Assembly: GCA_004431415.1 (NCBI GenBank) | Contig: QPMI01000436.1 | Coordinates: 1-64,000 of the forward strand | Source: Cyanophora paradoxa | Lineage: Eukaryota > Glaucocystophyceae > Cyanophorales > Cyanophoraceae | Length of the DNA stretch: 64,000 bases | Reading direction: 5' to 3' | In this document: one piece after another, positions 54,574 through 64,000 of the stretch | Layout of the letters: each line of letters begins with the position of its first letter | Position numbering within the stretch: the first letter of the stretch is position 1 | Position numbers and translations under genes: made by a program | The notes under the pieces: generated by a model | Told to the model about the DNA's origin: nothing | The model's input: only the letters and a program-made list of their open reading frames with translations | Database searches by the model: none

Positions 54574-55266
54574 GGCTCGGGTGCCAAGATCTGTTCAAAC
54601 TCTGGCGGGACTCCGGGGGGTACGCGAATCCTGAGCGAACGCGAGCTGCGGCGTCACTGCGGCTGAGAGCTCGAGCAGTACCGGCACCGGTACTGTCCCG
54701 CGCCGCCTCGGCGCGGCGGCCAGCTAGCGCTAGCGCGCGCTGCGGTGTCGGGCGCCCGCGACCGCGGCCGGCCGCGCACTGAGACATTCGAATTCCATGA
54801 TCACGTGAACGACCCACAACCGCAAGATCTAGATCAAATCTTGCAGCACCGCCGGGCCGGCGCCCGGCGCGCGCCGGCCGCGCACTGCGGCATCGATATC
54901 CGACAGCCCGCCGTCCGACGGTCGACGCTTCCGCGGGCGGCGCCCGGCCGCGGCTGCCGCTGAGCTGCCGGCTGCCACGGTGTCCTGGATCATCGGATGC
55001 GCACAGCGGCGCGGCCCACCCTAGCGTAGCGTTCAGCCGAGCACCTCCTTACGTTTCTAGACCGAGGTTCTACAGGATGCTCTCTCAACATGTACAGGAT
55101 GACAATCGATCAAACGGTTGGGCCCGGGGAAGACGGAGCCGGAATGGACGGGGCCCGAGGGTTAGGGCTGGAGACGGCGCCCGTCGGGGGGACGCCGCTG
55201 GCGCGGCGGGCTCGCGGGCCCCGGCGGGCGGGGCGCGGCCGGACGGGGCGGGGCGGGGCGGGGCGG
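54574..55266. other. Intergenic stretch without a supported gene
   Basis: Alternating GC-rich palindromes (GCCGGCGCCC, CGGTACCGGCACCGGTACTG) and short AT segments. It contains the promoter of the CAF-1 gene (start 54573) and the 3' flank of the glycosyltransferase. Open frames here have no domain features. Confidence 0.5.
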
Positions 55267-57173
55267 CTAGTGCTCCTCGTACGCGAATTCGCCCTGCTTA
55301 TCAGGGGGCAGATCGTCGGCGAATGCCACCGTGTTCTGCTCCTGCCGCTTCCCGTTCGACGAGAACGTACCCACGTGCTGCGCGGAGGGGTACGTCGTCA
55401 AGAGTAGGGCAAGGCTGCAGGCGGGGGTACGGGGTGCGAGCGCGCCTTGAAGAGTGCGGGCACGTGGACGTAGATCTTGCGGCCCGAATCGCCGATGTAG
55501 TTCGCCATCAGCATCTGCACGTTGACCTGAAGGCGGGGGGTACAGGTGAGCCGGGGGCGAGGGGGAAGTAGGGGGGGGGGGTAGGACCTCGCTGAAGTGC
55601 TTCCGCAGGTGATTCGAGAGCGCCTCCAGGTCCCTGTACGCCCCCAGGCCGCTCAGGGGGGTACCGGGGGCCCGGGGGGTACGGGGCCGGCACCTCGTGC
55701 GGATGACCTGCCCGATAAAGCCGAAGAACTCATCGGCGGGGTACTCGTCCTGCAGGGCGCGTGGCGTCACGCGCGGAGCCGGGGGGGATTCGGGGGAGGG
55801 GTAGACCATGTCGAGGTGGTTCCAGGGGGTATAGAAGGAGAGCATAAACCAGTCGCAGCGGTCCGTGAAGTGCGTCGTGACCCACCGGTCGAGCCGCCGG
55901 AACCTGTACCCCCGGTCAGGAGCGGCGGGGGTACAGCCCAGTCGGGTTAACGCGCCAGTCCTTCGCGGCAATGATGTCGTCCTCGAGCTGAACGTAGTAG
56001 TCCCCTGCGCCGCCCCGGCTCACTCGCAGTGGGCGGCGGGATGGGATGAGGGGGTACGCCCGCACCGGCCGAGCGGGCGTAGTGCATCAAGTGCGCGTAG
56101 TCTAGGACCTGCTTGGATCGCCACCGTGCCCGGGCCGGCTCCTCGTTCCGCATCCCCTTCAGCTCCCCCTCCAGCTCCCGGTGGCCTAGCGCTTTCTCCA
56201 TGATCTGCGAGGTGTGAGGCGCTGCGGCGGGGTACGGGTTCGTCTGGGGCACGGGTACCTCAATGTAGCTCGAGCCGACCTCGTCGATGTACTTCTTCCG
56301 AACTTTTGCAATCTCGAGATCTGCCGGAGCTCGCTCAGAGACGCTGAGAGACGGTCGAGGGCTGGGCGGCGAGGGGCGGGGCGCACGCTTCTCGGGCGGG
56401 TCCTCGCCGTTGTAAATGATGAAGGTCACTCGCCACTGCTCATCCTCCGGGACCGTCTCGACGACGCTCTGCCGCACCCGGCACCGTTCGACGGGCGGGC
56501 GGGCGCGCGGGGCGGATTCCAATGTACGCGAGGCGCACCTCGAGGGTCCGCAGAAGATAGTTCTCCTTCTCGCGGTACACGGAGGGGATGCCGAAGACAT
56601 ACCTAGGTGTCTTAACGCAGATGCACCTGCGCGAACGCAGCGCGCGCGCCCGTAAGCGCGCGCCGCGCGAGGGAAGGTCGCAGCAGCGCCGGCCGGCTGC
56701 ACCCTTCCTCGCTGAACTTCTCCCGTATGCTGCTGCGTTGCTTCCCGGTCGTGATTTCGCCGATCTTCGAGCGCGCTCGCCTTAGCTCCTCCTCCAGCTC
56801 GCCCCTGCGCCCCGAGGTTCTGCGCCGGAACGCGACTCATTGCCGCCAGAGCGCACCTCGCCTTGGTCTCCGCAGCGAGCCGCAGCTGCAGGTGCGAGAC
56901 GTGCGCGCGTAGCTCCTCCACGTCGCTCGAAACTTCGAGCTCCGCGCCGGGCTCGGAAAGCGACGGCGCGAGGTAGACGACCAGCGGGATGAGGGCGATC
57001 ATGCACAGCAGGGCCAACGGGCCTGGCAGCAGCCGCTTGCAGACAGCGATCATTCTCCGCAGCTTGTTCTTGAGTGTGCGGACCCGCGACGAGGTCCGCG
57101 CACGCGGCGCGGTCGAGCGCGGCGATGGCGGCGGGCTGTTCCCGCCGCCATACCCCCGCTCGCTTCCAGACAT
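55267..57173 (-). CDS. GnT-IV-like (MGAT4 family, GT54) Golgi glycosyltransferase
   Basis: Family members add beta-1,4-GlcNAc to the alpha-1,3 mannose arm of N-glycans. Ten exons give about 445 residues: 56857-57173, 56703-56804, 56539-56602, 56387-56468, 56066-56320, 55935-56004, 55694-55903, 55588-55633, 55446-55526, 55267-55377. It is a type II membrane protein: a basic cytoplasmic tail, one membrane span (LLCMIALIPLVVYLAP, about residues 53-68), then a coiled-coil stem (GELEEELRRARSKIGEI). Catalytic landmarks are VFGIPSVYREKENYLLRTLE, WRVTFIIYNGEDPPEK, RWRSKQVLDYAHLMHYAR, YYVQLEDDIIAAK (the metal-binding acidic motif) and LFK-HVGTFSSNGKRQ. The last motif is split by a GC-donor intron. The intron at 55904-55934 is only 31 nt and is required, because reading through gives a TGA. 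Exon 55694-55903 may contain one more in-frame intron. Confidence 0.9.
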
Positions 57174-57322
57174 GCTGTAGCTACTCCTGAGAGCGACCAC
57201 CCTTCGCCATGCCGCGCGCTTGCGGAAGCTGAAGTCGGGAAGGGGGGATACCGGACAAACTGAAGTGCGGCGGGAGTTGCTGAGAGCCGGCAGCGGCCCC
57301 GCGCGGTGACGGCCCTCTCTCG
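57174..57322. promoter_or_regulatory. Short divergent promoter region
   Basis: 149 bp between the start codons of the glycosyltransferase (57171-57173, minus) and the surface protein (57323, plus). Both genes must be driven from here, so the promoter is likely bidirectional. No motif recognised. Confidence 0.45.
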
Positions 57323-59277
57323 ATGTGGCGAAGGCGAGACGCGGGCCAGACAAGCGCTCTCGCGGCGGCTGCGGCGCTGCTGCAGCTCATCGCTCTCCAC
57401 GCTCTCGCGGCGGCCGCCTCGCCGCAGCCAGCTCGCGTGCAGGTTGTGCCAGCTAAGGCCGGTCCTCTGCGTGGCGGCGAGGCGGCCAACGTGCGGTGGA
57501 ACGCGAGCGCCGGCCTCTCCTTCTCTCCTCTTGAGCCCCTCTCTCTCCTCATCGCCCGGTCGGGCTCAGGTTCGCTGGAAATGCTTACACGTACGCAATG
57601 CAGCGCGCTCACAGCGCGCAGACGCCATCCAATACCAGGCGCTGCCCGGCTTCTGCGTCGACAACGGCTCGGCGACCTGGCTCGTCCCCCGAAACCTCCC
57701 GACGGACGATGCGTACTTCGTCACGCTTTACGCGGCCAGCGGAGTGACGGTGAGAGTCCCTCCCGCCCACTCCCGCATCGGTTCGAATGCCGCCCCTCTC
57801 GCAGGACTCCGATGCCTCCGCACAGAGCGGCGAGGCGCACCGTTTGACTTCGGACACGTTCGCCGTCATCGGTAAGACGCTTCCGTCCTGCCCAGCGCGC
57901 GTCGGCCGATCCACCGCTTGATCGAACCCGCAGGCGACTGGCCGCTCTCCGACGCGCGATCCCAGAGCGCTCTTTATCTCCTCCCCTCCGGCCCCTGCCG
58001 CGCGTCCGCGCCGGCGCCCTGCCGCGTGACTGAGAACTGCACTCTGCTGTACTGCCCATGCGAGCGACCCCTCGCACGCCCGCTCGCGACCGGCCGCCCG
58101 GGCGCCTGACGCGGCGGCGCGGGCAGTCGGAGGCGGCGGGGTCTCGGTTCGCTTCGCGACGACGGTCGGAGCCTACAGGTTTCTGGTGCGCTGCGATCCG
58201 CGGTCCACGCGGCCCCGCTGCCTGTCGTCGGCTCATTCTCGGTCCCGGCCTGCGCAGACCGTCGACGTGGAGTTCGGCGGGCAGGCGCGCCGCGGCGGCG
58301 TCGGTGCGTCCCTCTCCGCCCTTTCCCGTCTCCGATCTCGTGCCGAGCTCGCTCGCCTCGTGCAGTGCGGGACGGGGCCGTGCGGATCGCGGGAGGCTCG
58401 GAGGGTGACGCGGCGCTCTGGGTACGCTCCGCCCAGGAGGCAGGTGACGGTACCCTCTCCTTCGACCTGTACGAAACGTGCGGCTCCCGTACCCCAGACC
58501 TCTCTTACCCTCCGCCCTCCGCCCCCGCCCCCCCCGCCGTCCCCCCCGCCCCCACCCCCGCCCTCGTACCCCAGTTCTCTCTCTGCACCCCCCCCCCTCC
58601 CCGGTCCGCCGATACTGTACCCAGATGGACCGAGCCGGGGGACGGCTGGACGGCTGTCCCCGTCGCCCTCCGGGCCCGCCTGCGCCTCGCCGCCGGGGGG
58701 TACGCCGTCGTTGGGGCGCCGGCGCCGGCGCTCTCCGTCCTCCCAGTACCCCCTTCGGACACGCCGCAAGGTGCGGCATGCGCCTCTCGCCCCCAGCCTG
58801 TCGCGTCGTGTACTCATCCGCCCAGCAGAGAAGCCACCCGAAAAGAGTGGGGACGGGGAACCCGAGCGGCTTGAGGGCGGGGCGCTGCGGCAGCCGGCGC
58901 CGCCGGCGCCCCCGCCGCTGCAGCTACCCCCCTCCTCGGGATCTCCGAACCCGGCCGTGGTGGGCCCAGCGGCGGCCGTCTCAGCGGCCGCCGTCCTGGC
59001 CGCGGGCGTAGCCCTCATCATCGCCGCCCGCCGCCGGGCGCGCCGCGCCGGGCGCCGCGGCGGCTGGCTCCTGGCGGGGGCCAACGGTCCGGGGGAGGGC
59101 GAGGCGGGGGCGGCGCGGGGCGCGGGCGAGGACGAGGAGGGCCGCAGCAACCGCTCCAGCGAAGAGATTCGCGCCATGAGCGTCGACCGGCGCCGCTTCC
59201 CGCCCCTCCCGCCCTGCCCAGGCGGCTCACCGCCCCCGCCCTTCTCCCTTCCCTTCCCCGCCAGCCCAAACCTGTAG
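57323..59277 (+). CDS. Single-pass surface protein with Kre9/KNH-like Ig domains
   Basis: Nine exons join in phase to about 450 residues: 57323-57569, 57622-57749, 57805-57871, 57934-58059, 58127-58185, 58258-58303, 58366-58477, 58625-58745, 58831-59277. The N-terminus (MWRRRDAGQTSALAAAAALL...) is a signal peptide. The first domain has the pattern of the Kre9/KNH-like family: GGEAANVRWNAS, then NGSATWLVPRNLPTDDAYFV, ending in SDTFAVI. Later exons have beta-rich sequence (VSVRFATTVGAYRFL; TVDVEFGGQARRGG; DGTLSFDLYET; VALRARLRLAAGGYAVVG). A membrane span of about 22 residues (AVVGPAAAVSAAAVLAAGVA) is followed by Arg-rich residues and a tail of about 85 residues with acidic and Pro-rich parts. 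A wall, matrix or adhesion role is inferred. The intron after 58059 has a GC donor; the last acceptor (AGAG|AAG) is less certain. Confidence 0.78.
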
Positions 59278-59340
59278 CTAGGCGATCGCCATTTACGTAT
59301 AGCATCCGAACCAAACATTAAGTATATACAGCTATTTATA

Positions 59341-60349
59341 TCACAGGGCAAACTCGATCTCTTCCAGGCTCGCCTCGGGGGGTACGACGGGGCTGGGGCT
59401 GGGGCTCGCGAGCGGGCCCCCGATCGTCGGGCCCGAGCGCTGCAGCGTCTGCCAGAGCGCCTCCACGACCGCTCTCTCCAGGGCGATCACCATCGCCTGC
59501 GCGCGCGGGGCTCAAGAAGAGGAAGGGGCGGGGCGGGGCGGGGCGGGCGGGCCCTTGCGGCGGGCAGGTTCCCCCGCGTCTCCGAAAGAGCGATGCGGAT
59601 GCCCTCTCCGTACAGCCCAACGAAGATCGCCTGCGGCGGCCTCGAGCTCGGGTCCGGGCGCGCGAGCAATTTGATCCGGGGCCGGTCCGGCGCCGCGGCG
59701 CACCTGATAGAATCCGTAGAGGTAGGCGAGCACGCGCACGTCGGAGAGCTGTGTGGCCGCGCTCGCTCAGTTAACTCCAGACCTGAGGAGGGCGGGGCGG
59801 GGCGCGCTGGGATGCCCTGCTCGCGGGCCCAGAGGTCCGCGTTGCCGAGAGCGAAGTTCAGGATCGCGCCGAAGGGGGCCGCGTTGTCAACAAGGAAGCC
59901 TCGCAGCGTGCGGTACGCCGCCAGCGCCTGCGCTCTCGTTGCGCCTGCGGGAACGGCCGGGCATCGATATCGGAACAAGTCGCAGCGGCCACACAGCCCA
60001 GCGCACCGTTCGAGGTTCCCGCCGCGACGACGCTCGATTGCGCGCTGTCCAGAACGCCCGTGACAAACTGCTCGGCCCGCTGCGCGTCGATCTCCGTTGG
60101 CGGAACAGGCTCCGAATCCGGCGGCGCCGCGCTGCAGCGCCAAAAGCGTCAAGGCGAACCAGAATGATTCAGTCTGAAAGACGCGCACCCGCCTGGCTCG
60201 GCCTGGAGCTGCGTAGAGGCCGAGATGCGCTGCAGGTCGCCGTACAGCGACCACGTCCCGCGGGCCGGCCAGCGCGCGTCAGCGCACAGGGAAGGAACCG
60301 CAGAAGCGCATAGAGCGAGGCCGACGAGCAGGAGCGCGAGGCGAGCCAT
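59341..60349 (-). CDS. Small secreted protein of unknown family
   Basis: Six exons join in phase to about 233 residues: 60189-60349, 60007-60131, 59808-59944, 59704-59748, 59553-59630, 59341-59496. MARLALLLVGLALCASAVPS is a signal peptide with likely cleavage after SLCA. The mature part is mostly helical: TEIDAQRAEQFVTGVLDSAQ, LRGFLVDNAAPFGAILNFAL, VRVLAYLYGFYQAIFVGLYG, ALERAVVEALWQTLQRSG. A Pro/Ser spacer precedes an acidic end (EEIEFAL, stop). I see no catalytic motif or known domain. The middle (NAAPFGAILNFAL) faintly recalls sensory Cache-type domains, but I cannot support that. Two introns use GC donors (after 59808 and 59553). The 3' end is 63 bp from the convergent surface-protein gene. 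Confidence 0.72.
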
Positions 60350-60438
60350 CGATGGGGGGGTACTGAGCCCGGAACTTGCTTCGCAGCTTCCGAAGTTCAT
60401 GGAAATGCTGTGACGCGGGCGATCCAGCCGCAGCGCGA
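60350..60438. promoter_or_regulatory. Very short divergent promoter region
   Basis: Only 89 bp lie between the start codons of the small secreted protein (60347-60349, minus) and the kinase (60439, plus). A shared bidirectional promoter, or promoters inside the genes, is implied. Confidence 0.45.
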
Positions 60439-63400
60439 ATGTTCGATTGGTTCAAGAGAAAGCCCGGGTCCGCGTCCAGTCCGGACGCTTCGGAGGCGAC
60501 CGGAATCAGCGAACCCAACTACGTCGCTCCTGACAGTATGGACACGCAGCCGCAGCCAGGCACCTCCGGATCAAGCATCGGTTCGTAAGGGACCGCCTGC
60601 GAGGGCCGAACGCGCCTCGACCATCGAACCCCGCGAAGCGCGAAGAGTGGCGCTCGGGCTCCCCATCCGAACACACTCTAAGCGATCGGCATCCCCTTCG
60701 AGACTCAGCTCTAAGCGTTCGAGCGCGCGGCCGGCCGCGGCTCTTGATCCTGACAGGAGTGCCCCGGTCCGCATGCGCAGATCCCGCTCCCAGCTCCGCA
60801 TCAGGGGCGAGCGATCCATCGTCGACGCAGCAATCTGTCGCGTCCGTCGTGGTGAGCACGACGGATGTCATGCCTTCCCCTCCCGCGGCCATCGACCTCG
60901 ATGCAAGGCAGTGCGCCCGATGCCCGCACCTCGCAAGCCATGGCTTTCAGCGTCGCTTACTTTCGATCAGACGCGTGTGCATCGTGTGCGAGGCGGTGCA
61001 CCGGCTTGAACCGCCGGCGCCCGGGCTGGAGGGGGACGGCGTGCTTCACCTCTTCCGCGGAGAGCCCGTGTGCCCCGGTGGTTCAGGTCACGACAATCTT
61101 CCTGCGTCCCTCATCGTCAGCAACGCCGGTCCAGCATACGAGGATCGAAAGGACTGGGCCGGGCGTCGAGAGTATGTTGCCATCAGGTGTCTTGGTGGCG
61201 GGCATTTCGGCCGCGCTTTCATCTGTGTCAAGAAAGGCGACGAGCCCAGACTCTTCCTCCTCAAGCTTCTCTTGGCGTCCGATGAGCTCCACAGGTGTGC
61301 TTCCCCCCCATCCCCAGTCCTGCCCCCTCCCCCCCCTTTCCCCCCCCCTCCCCTCCCCTCCCCCCCAACCTTCCTCTAGCTTCTATTCTCCTTTACCCCC
61401 GGCCTTTCCCACACACCTCCCTCTAGCATCTATTCTCCTTTACCTCCCGCTCCCTCCGCCTCCGCTGCTTCTTAAGTATCCCTCCCCCCTCCCCAAGTAC
61501 CTATTCTATTCTGGTACCTCCAAGTACTCGCTATTTATTCTATTTTACTCTCTTAGCAACGCTTCCCCCCCCCCCCCCCAACCCGGTCCCCCCCACCCAC
61601 CCAACCCGGTCCCCCCCCCCAGATCCCCCGCTTCTCTTCCCCCCCCTCCCCCCTTCTCAACCACCACCCCCCGGCCCCCACCCCACTCCCACCTGCCCGC
61701 CCACCCCACCCTCCCTCGCCCTCATTAAAACACTATTTAGAGGCTAACGCCCCGTGGCCGCAGATTCTACGAGGGCCGCGAGCGTCAGTACCTGGAGCAG
61801 CTGCGGGACAAGCGCATCTACGGAGTGCCCGTGATCTGGGACGTTATCGAGGACTGGCACGGCTGCGTCTGCCTTGTCACCGACTACATTCCTGGTGTCT
61901 CGTGCGTGTTTTCAGTCGCCCCTTTGCGTCCCCTGCTTGCGCTGCTGTTGCGCACTTCTGATTAATGTATATCGATGTAGACTTCAATCGAAGATCAACG
62001 AGATGCGTCGTCGCGGCCAGCGGTTCACGGAGGAGGACGTCATCGACTTCCTGAAGCGCATCACCATCATCCTGCTTCAGCTGCACTACCACGCCGAGAT
62101 GCTTCACCGCGACATCAAACCGGAGAACATCATGGTCCTGGAGGGGCGAGGGGGCCGTCGGGAATATTTCCTCATTGACTTCGGCGTTGCATCCACGCCC
62201 GAGCCGAATCGTTTGACGATGGCCGGGACAAAAGTGTACGCTCCCGACGAGCAGGTGTGAAGTATTCAGTCTATGTTCACGAGTGCTTATCATCATTGTT
62301 AATTTTTTGATTTTTTATCTGCTGCGTATTCGTAGGCGAATGATGGCAAACCCGTCGACGCGAGCGACATCTTCAGCCTTGGCCTCACGGCAGTCGAGAT
62401 GTTCTTGGGCGTGCTCCCAAACCGTGCTGACATGCACCACGCTCTCGACTCGCAAGAAGCCGTACCAACGTCGAGACTGCCCAAGCGTGTGCTGCGCCTC
62501 AGGACGGGGCTCAGCCACAAGCTTCGCAGAATCCTGCACACGATGCTCATGCAGTCGCACCGACAGCGCTATCAGACGGCATTCGAACTCTGGCGGGATC
62601 TGATGTTGACTTTTCCTGACGACAATCCGCTGGACGAAGGTGCTACGCTATATTTTTCGCTGCGTTTAAAGTCACTCGCAAGCTTAAGCGAGTGTGTGCT
62701 GATTTGGGTTACCATGCAGACAAATGGGGCGACGCGGAGGAAGCCGTCAAGCGCTCCATCCACGTCGTCCGCAAGTACATAAGCCTGCTGGACAACCTCG
62801 ACGAACAGCCCCCGCCCCGCTTCACGTACCCGGATGCAGACGAAGACGAGCTGGAGCCGACGGGCGACGGAAAGGAGCTGGATGCAGAGCCGACGACCGC
62901 GGGCGACAGGCGGCCTGCAGGCCTTCCCGACTGGCCCGGCACAAATCTCCTCCCTCGTTCGCGGGATTCTACAAACTCCCTCGAGGCCGAGCTCATTTTA
63001 CCTGACGGCCCCGAACTCTGGGATCCTCAGGCCCTCGTGCACGTCGTCCGACTAGCCATCTACGAGGAAGTCAACAGCGCTGGCGCCAGCGTCGAGCTGC
63101 GAAAGCAGGTGAGGCATTCAAATAGGTTTCATGCGCAATTTCGTCATTGCAGTTGCCCCGCAGGTGCTGCGGACATCGCTGCGCGTCGGATCGGTGAAGA
63201 CGGGCTCCACCAAGATCCTTCTCAATCTGGACCTCGACTCGGCTACAGAGGAGGGGCCGATTCTTCAACGCATCAAATGTGCAATTCAGAGACTCGGCGT
63301 TCTGGAGTGGAAGGTGAAGAAGAAGCGAGCGGATGCTTGGGCAGGCTTTCTTCATGAGAAGCTGAACCAAAACGGAAAGTGTACGCATCACGTTGAAATC

Positions 63401-64000
63401 TCTTCCACATCCCGCTCAATTTCGAATTAACCGAGCAAGCACTGCAGCGATCAAGAAAAAGCTGCTCTCGTGGCTTGGCTGGGGAGATTCACACTGGATG
63501 CCCAAGGAAGCAGCGAAGAAGAACAGAGAGCTCCTTCACGCTGTCAAGTCAAAACGTGCACATGCTGCTTATTCTGGCAGTCATGATCGTTTTAAATCTT
63601 TTCCGCAGAGAAAGACGAACAGCACGCCCAGCCGAACAGCAGGGCAATCTACTTGTACGCCTCGCAGGCCAACTTCAAGGACATGGGCAGCTTTGATCAG
63701 CCAGATCGAGATGAGGGCATCGACAAGGCCTGCAGTGAGATCTCCTCTCTTCTCGGCTCTGACAGCGGCGTGGCGGATTCGGACTTCGTTCACTTCTCGG
63801 AGATCATCTCCCTGGACAACGCGACCACGGCTTGGGGCTCCGGATCCGCCGCTGGCGCTGCCAGTTCAGCGAGGCCTGTCGTCGGCCCCGCCCTTGCCAT
63901 CGCGATCGTCAAGGCGCTCGGCGGCTGGCAGGGCACCATCGCTGACTCGCTCGGGAATCAAGTGGCCGAGCTCGTCGAGAGCATCGGCGAAATCCTTCAA
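60439..64000 (+). CDS. Protein kinase with N-terminal Cys-rich segment (3' partial)
   Basis: Exons: 60439-60580, 60757-61294, 61764-61901, 61981-62254, 62336-62639, 62672-63108, 63164-63378, 63440-63555, 63609 to the window edge; phases agree. MFDWFKRKPGSASS starts a Ser-rich, likely disordered N-terminus. A CxxC...CxxC segment (CARCPHLAS ... CIVC) precedes the kinase domain and may bind zinc. The kinase landmarks are the glycine loop GGGHFGRAF, the ATP-binding Lys in FLLKLLL (near 61263), HRDIKPEN (62105-62128), DFG (62177-62185) and KVYAPDEQ in place of APE. All catalytic residues are present, so it should be active. The region after the kinase (KWGDAEEAVKRSIHVVRKYI; WLGWGDSHWMPKEAAKK) is not recognised. 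The acceptor of exon 62672 could instead be at 62715; both keep phase. The large intron 61295-61763 is C-rich. Confidence 0.83.

Overview
The window is nuclear DNA of a GC-rich unicellular eukaryote. Genes are split by many short introns, and exons join in phase into recognisable eukaryotic proteins: a CAF-1 p60 WD40 protein, a 64-residue TMA7, a soluble-type adenylyl cyclase, a TmcB-like hybrid histidine kinase, a GnT-IV-like glycosyltransferase and a SET-domain lysine methyltransferase. Donors are mostly GTGCG(C/T) and acceptors (C)GCAG. About one intron in five in my hand-built models (roughly 19 of 84) starts with GC instead of GT. This, the secreted modular proteins (temptin, Kre9/KNH-like, TIG-like) and the signal peptide on a LSMT-type SET protein suggest a marine microalga of the haptophyte or pelagophyte type. 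The lineage is an inference; the sequence does not prove it.

Layout. 2-208: 3' end of an unknown + gene. 884-8780 (-): ADCY10-like adenylyl cyclase. 8781-11670: no gene, repeats and hairpins. 11671-15108 (-): class-V aminotransferase (molybdenum cofactor sulfurase-type), copy 1. 15703-18151 (-): SET-domain methyltransferase. 18511-23332 (+): aminotransferase copy 2, inverted relative to copy 1 so that the pair flanks the SET gene. 23333-30160: almost 7 kb without a convincing gene, made of palindrome-rich low-complexity DNA, a stray temptin exon, a SINE-like tract and a MITE-like element. 30161-32005 (+): secreted Pro/Ser-rich TIG-like protein. 33060-35515 (-): temptin-domain secreted protein. 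36348-50176 (-): very large TmcB-like/PAS/hybrid histidine kinase. 50593-51036 (+): TMA7. 51610-54573 (-): CAF-1 p60. 55267-57173 (-): GnT-IV-like. 57323-59277 (+): single-pass Kre9/KNH-like surface protein. 59341-60349 (-): small secreted protein of unknown family. 60439-64000 (+): protein kinase running off the end.

How the genes relate. Two are signalling genes (cAMP synthesis; a membrane-anchored phosphorelay kinase) and four encode secreted or surface proteins. Two are chromatin or translation housekeeping genes. There is no operon logic, but several neighbours are divergent over 89-416 bp (59341/60439, 55267/57323, 15703/18511, 36348/50593) and probably share promoters.

Most unusual features. 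(1) A class of very short introns has GTACCCC at the 5' end and GGGGTAC-AG at the 3' end; one is 31 nt. (2) GC-AG introns fall exactly at conserved protein motifs. (3) Microexons of 11-19 nt occur, including an 11-nt exon coding the EIRT of the histidine-kinase H box. (4) The aminotransferase is duplicated in inverted orientation, with some introns conserved, others gained, and different N-termini. (5) A TmcB-like membrane region appears to be fused to a complete hybrid histidine kinase.

Exon models were assembled by eye from phase, splice signals and family motifs. No alignment, RNA evidence or database search was available.
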